Source: Salvelinus alpinus (lineage: Eukaryota; Chordata; Actinopteri; Salmoniformes; Salmonidae). Taken from it: a stretch of 64,000 nucleotides of DNA. The stretch covers positions 10,039,602 through 10,103,601 of the forward strand of contig NC_092122.1 of NCBI RefSeq assembly GCF_045679555.1. Direction: 5' to 3'. This document shows positions 36,693-46,986 of this stretch, one piece after another (the first letter of the stretch is position 1; each line of letters starts with the position of its first letter). The notes below the pieces were generated by a model that saw only the letters and a program-made list of their open reading frames with translations, had not been told where the DNA came from and did no database searches. The translations under genes and the position numbers were made by a program.

Positions 36693-37359
36693 TGCCTTGA
36701 AAAGTGTAGTCTGCCCAGGCGATGAAATAGGCCATTAGGACTGGAAGGAACCTGCGTCATCTGAGATCAATTTCGAAGAGTGTCCTTTGTGATTCACTCA
36801 TTCAGGCCCTGGTTTGTGCTGGAAATACATGTAGCCTATAAAATGGAATAGTGGATAAGAGTTTCATTAGAAAAAATAGACTAATGTTGCAGATCTAATG
36901 TTATCTCCCTCACATATAAGGCTTAACATCACAGTTAAACAGGTGATTCATCAGGATCTCAATGTAAGCCTACGTATATTAGAATAACCTTTTTTTTATG
37001 GTGAACTCTGGGAGAGTAGGCTACATCTGTCACATGGGTGAACACATCTTTAGGCCAAGGCCTGTGTGTGTGGTTGTTGGCCTCCGTGCAGCCATGTGTG
37101 TGTGTGTGTGTCTAGTCTAACCTGGACAGCTACTCTAAACAATGTTCCATTTCAGACACTGTGATGGCCGGCGACTTCCTAGAACAGCACTAGAATGAAA
37201 TAAACATTTGAAAACTCCTTGGAATCTCAGAACGAGGCAATCGTTCCCGTGTTGATCTTTCCACATAGGGAGAGTCCCGGGATGTGGTCATTACTGTTGC
37301 CATGGTGACTGCATCGCTCCATGGCTGGGGGGATAGGTATGGGATATTACAAAAGTCGG
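36693..37359. other. Intergenic; patches resembling the plxnc1 5' flank
   Basis: 36735-36835 shares 'ggaaggaacctgc', 'tgtcctttg' and 'catgtagcct' text, in the same order, with 42415-42470 and 42846-42905 upstream of plxnc1. No gene seen. Confidence 0.5.
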
Positions 37360-38341
37360 AGACTCCACAAATAGCCAACTGATGCCCCATTCCAAATGGA
37401 CCCTGGTGGTGGCAGGTAGCTTAGCGGTTAGAGAAGTGTGCTGGCTTAGTTACTGTGCTGGCTTAGTTAAACATCCACCATAGTTGCTGGAATAGTGCAG
37501 GAAAGGTCAATGTGAAAGGAAACTATCTGAGCCAGCATGGTACGGTTCAGGTCTTTATGATAGTGTGAAAAGGGTCCTAGTAGAGCACAGATTCAAGACC
37601 GTATGAAATCACACAGCCGAAGACACGTGTGATGTATCATAAGGGCTGGCTTACTGTAAACTCTAAACAGTTTACTGCGTGGGAAACAGCTCAGTAAGGA
37701 TTCCTTTCTCACGAAGGCACATGTATAATCTAATGTTATGGAGCCTCCCTAAGAAGCCTACTGGTCATGTGTGTGTTGTTTCATTCCTATGATTGGCTGA
37801 GCTGTTGTCTAAACAGTACACTGGATGTGACATCACTTGATTGGTTACAGGTGAATGTTTATTAACTTGGCCGTTAATGACATCTGAGCTGCTATAAAAG
37901 CTGTGGCTTAGAATATACAAATGTACAAGTGCTTTGATCACTTGGACATACCCCTAGGGACTTCACATACTGTAGGGGCAAAGAGATTTAGCATATACTT
38001 TACTGTCCATGAATAGAAAAGAGCCTTTATACTCAACCAACCCCCCCAACACACACACACACACACACACACCCTGAGTGGTTGGAAGCAATGGGTCAGC
38101 TGCAGTGCAGCGCCCCTGGAGCAATTGTAGGTGATTAAGTCCCTTACTCAAGGGCACAATGGCAATGATGATGTCAGCAACCCTTCTGTTGCCGGCTCAC
38201 TCTAAGCCCGGTTTTTCAGTCGGAGCTGGGATTCGCACCAGCAACCCTGCTGTTGCTGGCCCACTTCTCTAACCGCTAAGCTACCTGCCACCACCAGAGT
38301 CCATTTGGAATGGGGCATCAGTTGGCTATTTGTGGAGTCCC
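37360..38341. repeat. Long inverted repeat, ~75-bp arms around ~830 bp
   Basis: 37360-37434 ('gactccacaaatagccaact' and onward to 'ttagcggttagagaag') is the near-exact reverse complement of 38266-38341. The right arm continues on the - strand into a SINE-like head. The spacer holds an AC tract (38050-38072). Confidence 0.85.
38080..38300 (-). mobile_element. tRNA-derived SINE head (degenerate)
   Basis: On the - strand, box A-like GTAGCTTAGCGGTTAGAG and box B-like GGTTGCTGGTGCGAATCCC lie at about 38285-38215. They are followed by 'ctcaagg...gtaagggacttaatca'-type body text. Borders uncertain. Confidence 0.5.
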
Positions 38342-40156
38342 TATAGGACCTTGTGAGTGTTAGATTACAGTGAGCTATAATGACCCAAAATCTAGAGCTG
38401 AGAGAGATGCCTTTAAAAATATATATATATTCGGATCCCATTAGATACAGCCAAAGCTGCAGCTACTCTTCCTGGGGTCCACACAAAACACGACATAATA
38501 CATAACATTAATAGACAATTACAGCTGAAGGACAAAACTACATAAAAGGAAATTATACATAACATTATTAATAGGCAGATACAGAACTACATAAATGAAA
38601 ATGTTTAAATGCAATGGGCCATTCTCAACTTTAAAGGTGTTCTCCAGTGATTTAAAAAACTTTTTTCTGTTGAAAAGCAATATCCTAAGTATAAATACAG
38701 TAAAGTACACGCACTAAAGGGATTTATTTTTATTTTAGACACAACTGCAAACTTCAAGGAGTTGGTCTGATGATGACTTTGTGATGTCATCGGCCTCCAC
38801 CCTTGCTTGAGGAACAATAGAGAACAAAAGAGGAAAGCCCCCCCCCACTTGTGCCATGTCATGAAGATACCTGGACCACCTATTGAGATGTGCCTTTTGT
38901 TTAAGGACCAGTACAGTCAAAAACGTGATTATCCTGTGTTTTATCTATATTTTCACACTATGAGTTTGGAATAATACTGTGAAATGAATAGACTAATAAG
39001 AAAGAGAGTTCCAAACCTCTGCCAATAACAGCTAGTTTTCAGTTTTCCCCTGCCCACTCAGACCACCAGACAGTCCTAGCAAAATTCTTGCTTGAGAAAT
39101 TGGTCTTTGCTAAGCTATTTTTGTTACTTTTTGACCATTTTAATTGAAAAGAAATCACAGTAAGGTACTTAATTGTTACCCTAGAAATGATTTGATATTT
39201 AGATAAAAACGGTTGCATTGAACCTTTAAGTAAATCAAGCGTTAAATGAGGTGAAAAGGAGACTGGAGACTTGACTTGCAGCTACTAGTTGGGACTGTCG
39301 GAGGCCCAGGCGAGGAAGATGGCAGATGGCGAGAATCTGTGAAATACAAGCAGAGTACTTTCTCCTTTGAGTCAAGTACAGAAGAGATAAATACATGTTA
39401 CACTCCTGAAACCCTGAACAGTCGATGGATAGTGAACTTTAAATTGAACCTGATAGAAGTGAAGAAGAACCTGCACGGACAGGTGATGTGAAGGCTTCCG
39501 AGCCTCACGCCAATGATCAGGAAAATGCCAGAGATGACTCTAGCCCAGTGGGAGTACTCTGTACTGACTCTGTTGCACCGGCTCTATGCACACTTACTGG
39601 ACTACCCACACACTCGCACATACTACACTGACACTCTAACACACACATACACACACACATGTAAAACACAAACACGCATATTGACGCCACACATAGACAC
39701 AGTTTCACACTCAGACCCAGTGGCAAGATCGAGACTAAGAAGACCCTGTCTGTCCTTCTGAGTTTTGATGCAGAATGTTTATTGCTATGGTCATTCATTG
39801 TACCGAACAGATGAAAAGGAAATCCCAGAAGTTTGAATTGGTAGTAGCAGCAACAGAGAAGTTTTTGGTGTGTCAGAGATTTTAGTGCAGAAGAACTACA
39901 GGGGGTTTTGAGAGAAGGGGTTCCAGCCTCCCATGCGGACGGCCTGGTGTGTGATCTGTAGTGGGAAGGGGTGGTGGGGTGTATTGGTGATAGTGTTGTG
40001 TATATAGGGTTAGATTATGGTGACGTTTCCTTTTTTCCCCATTTCCCTTTTCTTGTGAACGAATGTGCAATGCACTTTCCGAACTGTGACAGGTAGCAAT
40101 ACAGCAACAAAGCATCTAGTCTGCCGGAAACCCACAGGAAGAAGAAGAAAGGAGAC
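38342..40156. other. Intergenic, no gene recognised
   Basis: 38342-38410 and about 38617 match 45040-45120 upstream of plxnc1 in order. The rest shows no coding signature, only a CA-rich patch at 39600-39665. Confidence 0.45.
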
Positions 40157-40572
40157 TGGAGTAGGACTTTAAGTCCTGGTTTAACATCTGGAGTAGGACT
40201 TTAAGTCCCGGTTTAACATCTGGAGTAGGACTTTAAGTACTGGTTTAACATCTGGAGTAGGACTTTAAGTCCTGGTTTAACATCTGGAGTAGGACTTTAA
40301 GTCCTGGTTTAACATCTGGAGTAGGACTTTAAGTCCTGGTTTAACATCTGGAGTAGGACTTTAAGTCCTGGTTTAACATCTGGAGTAGGACTTTAAGTCC
40401 TGGTTTAACATCTGGAGTAGGACTTTAAGTCCTGGTTTAACATCTGGAGTAGGACTTTAAGTACTGGTTTAACATCTGGAGTAGGACTTTAAGTACTGGT
40501 TTAACATCTGGAGTAGGACTTTAAGTCCCGGTTTAACATCTGGATTAGGACTTTAAATACTGGTTTAACATG
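40157..40572. repeat. 32-bp minisatellite, 13 units
   Basis: The unit is 32 bp: tggagtaggactttaagtcc followed by tggtttaacatc. There are 13 head-to-tail copies with few variants (cccgg, gtact, and a final ggattagg/aaatac unit). Each standard unit contains the inverted pair GGACTT-T-AAGTCC. Confidence 0.97.
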
Positions 40573-40919
40573 AGGAAGCTAGAAGTACCAGAGCCTCACA
40601 GAGGCTACTTGCGTTTGGGATCTATTATTACTGATATTAGACCGCCATCTTCTGGTCCAAAGTTAAAAACCTTCACAGAGGTTTCTGCTGCAGTATACGC
40701 AGAGGGGACAGATGAATGAATGTGAGCGTACACGTTTCAAAAAGTATCATCATAATGAAAGATTTCAATTTTTGTTACATGTATTGTGTGTGTTGATTGA
40801 TTGATTGATTGATTGGTAGGCCTGTTTAAAACTAGAACCGCAAACAATATAATACGTTTTCTTAGATGGTTGTTTTTTAACTAAATCTAAATTCAAGACC
40901 TGGTATGTGAGTAGATTCT
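40573..40919. other. Intergenic, no gene recognised
   Basis: A short (attg)n stretch near 40795-40815; nothing else supported. Confidence 0.4.
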
Positions 40920-41102
40920 GGTGTACATAATGCCAGCAGTGGTATTTAGTGAGATCCCCAGATCAGAAGCAGTAGGGATGACCAGGGATGTTCTCTTGAT
41001 AAGTGTGTGAATTTGACAATTTTCCTGTCCTGCTAAGCATTCAAAAGGTAACCAGTACATTTGAGTGTCAGGGAAAACGTATGTAGTAAAAAGTATTTTC
41101 TT
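40920..41102 (-). mobile_element. hAT-like non-autonomous repeat fragment, cut by the assembly gap
   Basis: 'ggatgaccagggatgttctc' through 'agtaaaaagtattttctt' matches 45245-45375 and 62273-62403. It belongs to a frequent salmonid repeat whose end reads CAGTGGTGTAAAGTA on the other strand. The superfamily is my recollection, not proven here. Confidence 0.55.
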
Positions 41103-41202
41103 NNNNNNNNNNNNNNNNNNNNNNNNNNNNNNNNNNNNNNNNNNNNNNNNNNNNNNNNNNNNNNNNNNNNNNNNNNNNNNNNNNNNNNNNNNNNNNNNNN
41201 NN
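41103..41202. other. Assembly gap: exactly 100 N
   Basis: One hundred consecutive N, the conventional placeholder for a gap of unknown size. It separates a hAT-like repeat from the middle of a Tc1 element, exactly where the left copy of the large duplication begins. Confidence 0.99.
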
Positions 41203-42168
41203 TCATCCTTGAGATGATTGGAGTCCACCTGTGGTAAATTCAATTGATTGGACATGATTTGGAAAGGCACACACCTGTCTATATAATGTCACACAGTTGA
41301 CAGTGCATGTCAGAGCAAAAACCAAGCCATGAGGTCGAAGGAATTGTCCGTTGAGCTCCGAGACAGGATTGTGTCGAGGCACAGATCTGAGAAAGGGTGC
41401 CAAAAAAGGTCTGCAACATTGAAGGTCTCCAAGAACACAGTGGCCTCATCATTCTTAAATGGAAGAAGTTTGGAACCACCAAGACTCTTCCCAGAGCTGG
41501 CCGCTTGGCCAAACTGAGCAATCGGGGGAGAACGGCCTTGGTCAAGGAGGTGACTAAGAACCCGATGGTCACTCTGACAGAGCTCTAGAGTTCCTCTGTG
41601 GAGATGGGAGAACCTTCCAGAAGCACAACCATCTCTGCAGCACTCCATCAATCAGGCCTTTATGGTAGTGGCCAGACGGAAGCCACTCCTCAGAAAAAGG
41701 CACATGATAGCCCGCTTGGAGTTTGCCAAAAGGCACCCAAAGGACTCAGACCATGACAAACAAGATTATCTGGTCTGATGAAACTAAGATTGAATGTCTG
41801 GAGGAAGTTTGGGACCATCCCTACAGTGAAGCATGGTGGTGGCAGCATCATGCTGTGGGGATGTTTTTCAGCGGCAGGGACTGGGAGACTCGTAAGGATC
41901 GAGGGAAAGATGAACAGAGCAAAGTACAGAGAGGTCCTTGATGAAAACCTTCTATAGAGCACTCAGGACCTCAGACTGGGGCGAAGGTTCACCTTCCAAC
42001 AGGACAACGACCCTAAGTACACAGCCAAGATAATGTTTTTGCTTTGTCATTATGGGGTTTTGTGTGTAGATTGATGGGAGGGGGAAACAATTTAATCCAT
42101 TTTACAATAAGGCTGTAACGTAACAATGTGTAAATGTCAAGGGGTCTGAATACTTCCCGAATGCACCG
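41203..42168 (+). mobile_element. Tc1-like transposon remnant, 5' part lost in the gap
   Basis: Same family as 26252-27618. It carries transposase fragments (MRSKELSVELRDRIVSRHRS at 41329, WSDETKIE near 41770) and ends in CTTCCCGAATGCACCG. An internal deletion removes the C-terminal catalytic part ('gccaagataatg' jumps to 3' end sequence near 42030). Confidence 0.88.
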
Positions 42169-43139
42169 TAAGTGAATTTTCCCAATACCTAAAATGGGGG
42201 GGACTATTCACAAAAAGTGCTGTAATGTCTAAACAGTTCACCCAATCTGGATGGAAATAACCTCAAAATATAGCTGTTAGTCTACACTTTAACCACATAG
42301 TCATTGTTTGCTTCACTGTCCCAATAATTACTGAGGGCACTGTATATTCTTACTTTGTTTTGTTAATTATTTTCAGTTTATTCTCCCTTTTGCTTGATTT
42401 AATCTGCTATTAGGTCTGGAAGGAACCTGCATTATCTGAGGTCAACATAGACTGTCCTTTGAGTCTTTGCAAGTTTGTTGGCAAGGTGGTTGACCTTACT
42501 CCAGTGTAAGTCGCCTTCTCCTCCATCATTATTTTTGGAACAAAGATGTCTTACATTTTTGGAAATTGGATAAAATACAATGTACCTCTTCTAAATTCTA
42601 CAAAATGTCAGCCTTTCTTTACTTGGGTAGAGACGCTATCATTCCTCCCCACTCAACAGTTAACTGCTTGCACTTGATTTGCCTGTAATTTATATTAATG
42701 TTTGTAGTATCCTGACTTAATATAAGACTGTATACCACTGTCATATATGTACCCTTTTTTGTTTTACCATATTATATTTTTATGTATAAAATAACATGCC
42801 TATTCTAAATCAATTGCTGTTTACATTAAAACTGTGAAACTAAGTTTCCTTTGTGATTCCCCCATTCAGGCGTCGTTTGTGCTATTTGTATATTCATGTA
42901 GCCTACATAATAGTGCATAAGGCTAATTTGAGAAATAATGTTACCATCCTTCAATGTGTGAATCATTCAGGCCATCTGAACTGTTATGTAAACATGGTAC
43001 AGGATGTAAAACCTGATTTGTAGCGGGTGAAACTTGTCGACCAGAGTCATTTGACATAAGCCTTAAAGCCCAAACCGTACAAATGCCCAATCAGACACTT
43101 TCCCTTACATCCAGGTATTTGGAGTCCCTATAGGACATA
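42169..43139. other. plxnc1 5' flank, unique-looking DNA
   Basis: AT-rich, no exon or repeat family recognised. 42411-42470 and 42846-42905 resemble 36735-36835. Confidence 0.45.
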
Positions 43140-44795
43140 CAGTTGAAGTCGGAAGTTTACATATGCTTAGGTTGGAGTCATTAAAACTCGTTTTTCAACC
43201 ACTCCACAAATGTCTTGTTAACAAACTATACTTTTGGAAAGTCGGTTAGGACATTACTTCGTGCATGGCACAAGTAATTTTCCCAACAATTGTTTACAGA
43301 CAGATTATTTCACTTATAATTAATTGTATCACAATTCCAGGGGGTCAGAAGTTTACATACACTAAGTTGACTGTGCCTTTAAACAGCTTGGAACATTTCC
43401 GAAAATGATGTCATGGCTTTAGAAGCTTCTGATAGGCTAATTGACATAATTTGAGTCAATTGGAGGTGTACCTGTGGATGTATTTCAAGGCCTAACTTCA
43501 AACTCAGTGCCTCATGGGTGACATCATGGGAAAATCATGGGAAAATCGAAGGAAATCAGCCAAGATCTCAGAACTCAGAAATAAAATTGTAGACCTCCAC
43601 AAGTTTGATTCATCCTTGGGAGCAATTTCCAAACACCTGAAGGTACCACGTTCATCTGTACAAACAATAGTACGCAAGTATAAACACCATGGGACCAAGC
43701 AGCCGTCATACCGCTCAAGAAGGAGATGCGTTCTGTCTCCTAGAGATGAACGTACTTTGGTGCGAAAAGTGCAAATCATTCCCAGAACAACAGCAAAGGA
43801 CCTTGTGAAGATGATGGAGGAAGCAGGTACAAAAGTATCTATATCCACAATAAAAACAAGTCCTATATCAACAAAAGCTAAAAGGCCACTCAGCAAGGAA
43901 GAAGCCACTGCTCCAAAACCGCCATAAAAATGCCAGACTACAGTTTGCAACTGCATATGGGGACAAAGATCGTACTTTTTGGAGAAATGTCCTCTGGTCT
44001 GATGAAACAAAAATAGAACTGTTTGGCCATAATGACCATTGTTATGTTTGGAGGAAAAGGGGGGATGCTTGCAAGCCGAAGAACACCATCCCAACTGTCA
44101 AGCACGGGGGTGGCAGCATCATGTTGTGGTTGTGCCTTGCTGCATGAGGGACTGGTGCACATCACAAAATAAATGGCATCATGAGGACCGAAAACTATGT
44201 GGATATATTGAAGCAACATCTCAAGACATCAGTCAGGAAGTTAAAGCTTGGTCGCAAATGGGTCTTACAAATGGACAATGACCCCAAGCATACTTCCAAA
44301 GTTGTATCAAAATGGCTTAAGGACTACAAAGTCAAGGTATTGGAGTGGCCATCACAAAGCCCTGACCTCAATCCTATAGAAAATGTGTGGGCAGAACTGA
44401 AACAGTGTGTGCAAGCAAGGAGGCCTACAAACCTGATTCAGTTACACCAGCTCTGTCAGGAGGAATGGGCCAAAATTCACCCAACTTATTGTGGGAAGCT
44501 TGTGGAAGGCTACCTGAAACGTTTGACCCAAGTTAAACAATTTAAAGGCAATGCTACCAAATACTAATTGAGCGTATATAAACTTCTGACCCACTGGGAA
44601 TGTGATGAAATAAATAAAAGTTGAAATAAATCATTCTCTCTACTATTATTCTGGCATTTCACATTCTTTAAAAAAAAGTGGTGATGCTAACTGACCTAAA
44701 ACAGGGAATGTTTACTAGGATTAAAGTCAGGAATTGTGAAAAACGGAGTTTAAATGTATTTGGCTAAGGTGTATGTAAACTTCCGACTTCAACTG
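43140..44795 (+). mobile_element. Sleeping-Beauty-type Tc1 transposon (left duplicate)
   Basis: Ends CAGTTGAAGTCGGAAGTTTA and its complement at 44776-44795, flanked by TA at 43138-43139 and 44796-44797. The internal second direct repeat 'gtcagaagtttacatacact' near 43345-43365 gives the IR/DR arrangement of the Sleeping Beauty lineage. Length is about 1.66 kb, as usual for complete members. Confidence 0.95.
43526..44567 (+). pseudogene. Sleeping-Beauty-type transposase pseudogene (left duplicate)
   Basis: It starts [18 protein letters not shown] after a local 12-bp repeat ('atgggaaaatc' twice). It continues through the paired-like DNA-binding region (LGAISKHLKVPRSSVQTIV, RKYKHHGTKQPSYRSRRRC) to a shift and stop near 43925. 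The catalytic core is split: [14 protein letters not shown] (about 44000), a TGA where a Gly codon is expected (44146-44148), then QMDNDPKHTSKVV and LNPIENVWAELKQ, ending KQFKGNATKY at 44567. The D, D and E catalytic positions remain recognisable, but the frame is broken. Confidence 0.9.
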
Positions 44796-44797
44796 TA

Positions 44798-45040
44798 CCA
44801 ACTCAGTGGCCTTGAGGTTAGTGTCTGCCCAGAGATTGGGAGTTTGATCCCCAGCTGAGTCATACCATAGACACTCATAATTAAGGAGATCATTTGGGAA
44901 GGCCCTGCGATAGACTAGAGTCCTGTCTAGGGGGTGTACGTGTACATTAAGCTGCTTCACGCTACAGAAACAGGATATCCTGTTCCTATGAGCTGTTCCG
45001 GCTCGCAGAAGCCAAGGCTTGTACAAGGCTACTTACTTAT
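44798..45040 (+). mobile_element. tRNA-like SINE next to the Tc1 insertion
   Basis: A Box A-like TGGCCTTGAGGTTAGTG and box B-like GGAGTTTGATCCC are followed by 'aggcttgtacaaggctactta'. The border text 'ggagtccctataggac' (43121-43137) and 'tataggaccttg' (45039-45050) implies that Tc1 and SINE together split one older sequence. Confidence 0.6.
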
Positions 45041-45244
45041 AGGACCTTGTGGAGAGTTGGACCAGTGTGAGCTCTATGACCCCAATCTAGAGAGCGCTGA
45101 GAGGGATGCCATGGGCCCATTCTCAACATTGAGTCCCGTATCAAGTGATGCAGACTATGAGTGCTGATATTTTTGAGTAGCTTGATCCATACGGTTCCAG
45201 GTGGTTTAACATGAAGACAGAGAAGCATAAGAGGCCACTTGCAG

Positions 45245-45480
45245 TAGGCATGACCAGGGATGTTCTCTTGGTAAGTGCGTGAATTGGACCATTTTCCTGT
45301 CCTGCTAGGCATTCAAAATGTAATGAGTACTTTTGGGCATCAGGGAAAATGTATGGAGTAAAAAGTATTATTTTCTTTAGGAATGTAGTTGAGTAAAAGT
45401 TGTCAAACATAAATAAAGTACAGATACACCAAAAATGACTTCAGTTGTATTTTTACTTAATACTTTACACCACTGCATGC
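45245..45480 (-). mobile_element. hAT-like non-autonomous repeat
   Basis: 'gaccagggatgttctcttgg' to 'actttacaccactgc'; same family as 40920-41102 and 62273-62508. Confidence 0.55.
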
Positions 45481-46029
45481 CAGTCTTTAGGGTAGTATTT
45501 TGTCTAGTAATGTAACACTTTCACCACCAGAATGCAGTGTAGGACCGAACAAAAAGTGCCCCCTTGGGATAGCCCATGATGACATCAAAAGAAATGCGAG
45601 GCATTCACTCTCGGTTACGTATTTGATTATTGAATCAAAGTATTTAAATCAAAATAATCATATAGGTGATGGTGATGTTGACACTGGCATTTGAATAGGC
45701 AATATAGACATTACCACAAATGCGAGTTTGGAGACGTTTTGGAAACACTCAAACAACGATGTTACTGATACATCCTCTGATGAGATTGAAAGGTAGGGAA
45801 CTAGCGTTAATTTCGATATCACAGTAGAGATTTAAACACGGAAGTCGGAGTCTCAGAACATAACCGTCGGAACTAAATGTTATGACATAGTTGCAGCATC
45901 CATCCACTGTGCACTTTTACGCAATCCTCCTGTTGGCCTTCGGCACAGTATGACAGTGGCATCAGAGGCGCAGAACGGAGTTTACCATGCGCTCTCCTCT
46001 CAGGCTTGACTGACTACATGATTTACGAG
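45481..46029 (+). promoter_or_regulatory. Immediate 5' flank / probable promoter and 5' UTR of plxnc1 (left copy)
   Basis: About 550 bp without repeats precedes the first exon. No TATA box or CpG island is obvious. It is retained in the right copy with about eight differences, so both genes could have a promoter. Confidence 0.45.
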
Positions 46030-46986
46030 ATGAGGGCTGTTTTCTGGGGAGTACTCCTCGCCTGTGTGGACTGGAGTTGGGGCCAGGAGACTCACTCATT
46101 CGATGGCGACGTCCGCGACTTTGCCATTGGTGACAGCTCGGTATACGTCGTTACGGATGACCGACTCTTCCAGCTGAACCATGATTTTACCAAAGTTATA
46201 AAGAGGGATAATCCGAACGTAGTTTATCCTAACCAAGAAGTACCTCCTTCCGATGAAACGTATCCATTTAAGGTAAACATTTTACTGCCATTCATAAAAA
46301 ACAAGACCTTGATCACTTGTGGAACCACAAAATGCGGCTACTGTGAAATACTGGATCTCAACGAAATCTCCAAATCTGTGCATTCGGAGGATAGTGAGGT
46401 GGGTTCATTGGACCCTGGAGATTCAACCATTGGCTTTATTGTTGATGTCGGGAAGAACTCCTACATTATGGCTGGAAGGTTGAAGAGCCGTGTGCGTAAC
46501 AAGTGTGTCAATTCAGATGAGTTGCTTGTCCTACGGAATACACTAGATGGACAGAAGGGAGGAATCTTTTCTCAATCAGATGAGAGCGCGACTCCGTATA
46601 TTGAGGCCAGACAAAAGGAGAAGTTTCAGTTTGTGGACGGCTTTCAGAGTAATTCACACATCTACGTGTTCTCGAACGTTCCCAAAGAGCCTCAAGTTCG
46701 ACTTATTTGGTTCAAGAGCGAGAACAATAAAGCAAATACTTTGAAGTCCCTCGAAGGTGCGACACTCAAATGCTGTGGAATCATGGAGCGCCGGCGGCTC
46801 CTGTCTTCCTCTGTAATTCAAGGTTCTGGTGGGCTCCATGGGCAGGTGCTCTGGGCAGGTGTGTTCACGGCTGGTAACACAAGCGACCCCATCAACACAA
46901 TGCTGGCCATCTATAACATCAGCCACTCTACAGGGCCTCAACTCAAGAACGATGACCCAGACTTCTGCTATGAAGACTGTGCAAAG
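46030..46986 (+). CDS. plxnc1: plxnc1 exon 1: signal peptide and most of the Sema domain
   Basis: The start is taken at 46030 (MRAVFWGVLLACVDWSWGQ, a good signal peptide). The in-frame ATG at 46018 is lost in the right copy, so it is less likely to be the real start. The Sema beta-propeller follows (VRDFAIGDSSVYVVTDDRL, NTLDGQKGGIFS, LWAGVFTAGN), closing with FCYEDCAK. The exon ends in phase 0 at AAG with donor gttggt. This large first exon is typical of vertebrate PLXNC1. Confidence 0.9.

Larger units (their letters stand above)
41203..46986 (+). repeat. Large direct duplication, left copy (partner 58231-64000)
   Basis: The sequence starting 'tcatccttgagatgattgg' recurs at 58231 with an offset of 17,028, drifting only to 17,030 through small indels, until the window ends. 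It holds a Tc1 remnant, a Sleeping-Beauty-like element, a SINE, a hAT-like repeat and plxnc1 exon 1. I estimate 98-99 % identity from scattered differences. Confidence 0.95.

Noticed and set aside
39276-39491. 71-codon open frame starting MQLLVGTVGGPGEEDGRW as a host exon
   Set aside because: No splice sites, no recognisable family and no conserved neighbour; it could be part of an old repeat.
40157-40572. CRISPR array
   Set aside because: Units are contiguous with no unique spacers, in a vertebrate genome; it is a minisatellite.
40960-41102. Use of the match to 45245-45375 as proof of a third plxnc1 unit reaching the gap
   Set aside because: This segment belongs to a dispersed hAT-like repeat, so the match is expected by chance insertion.
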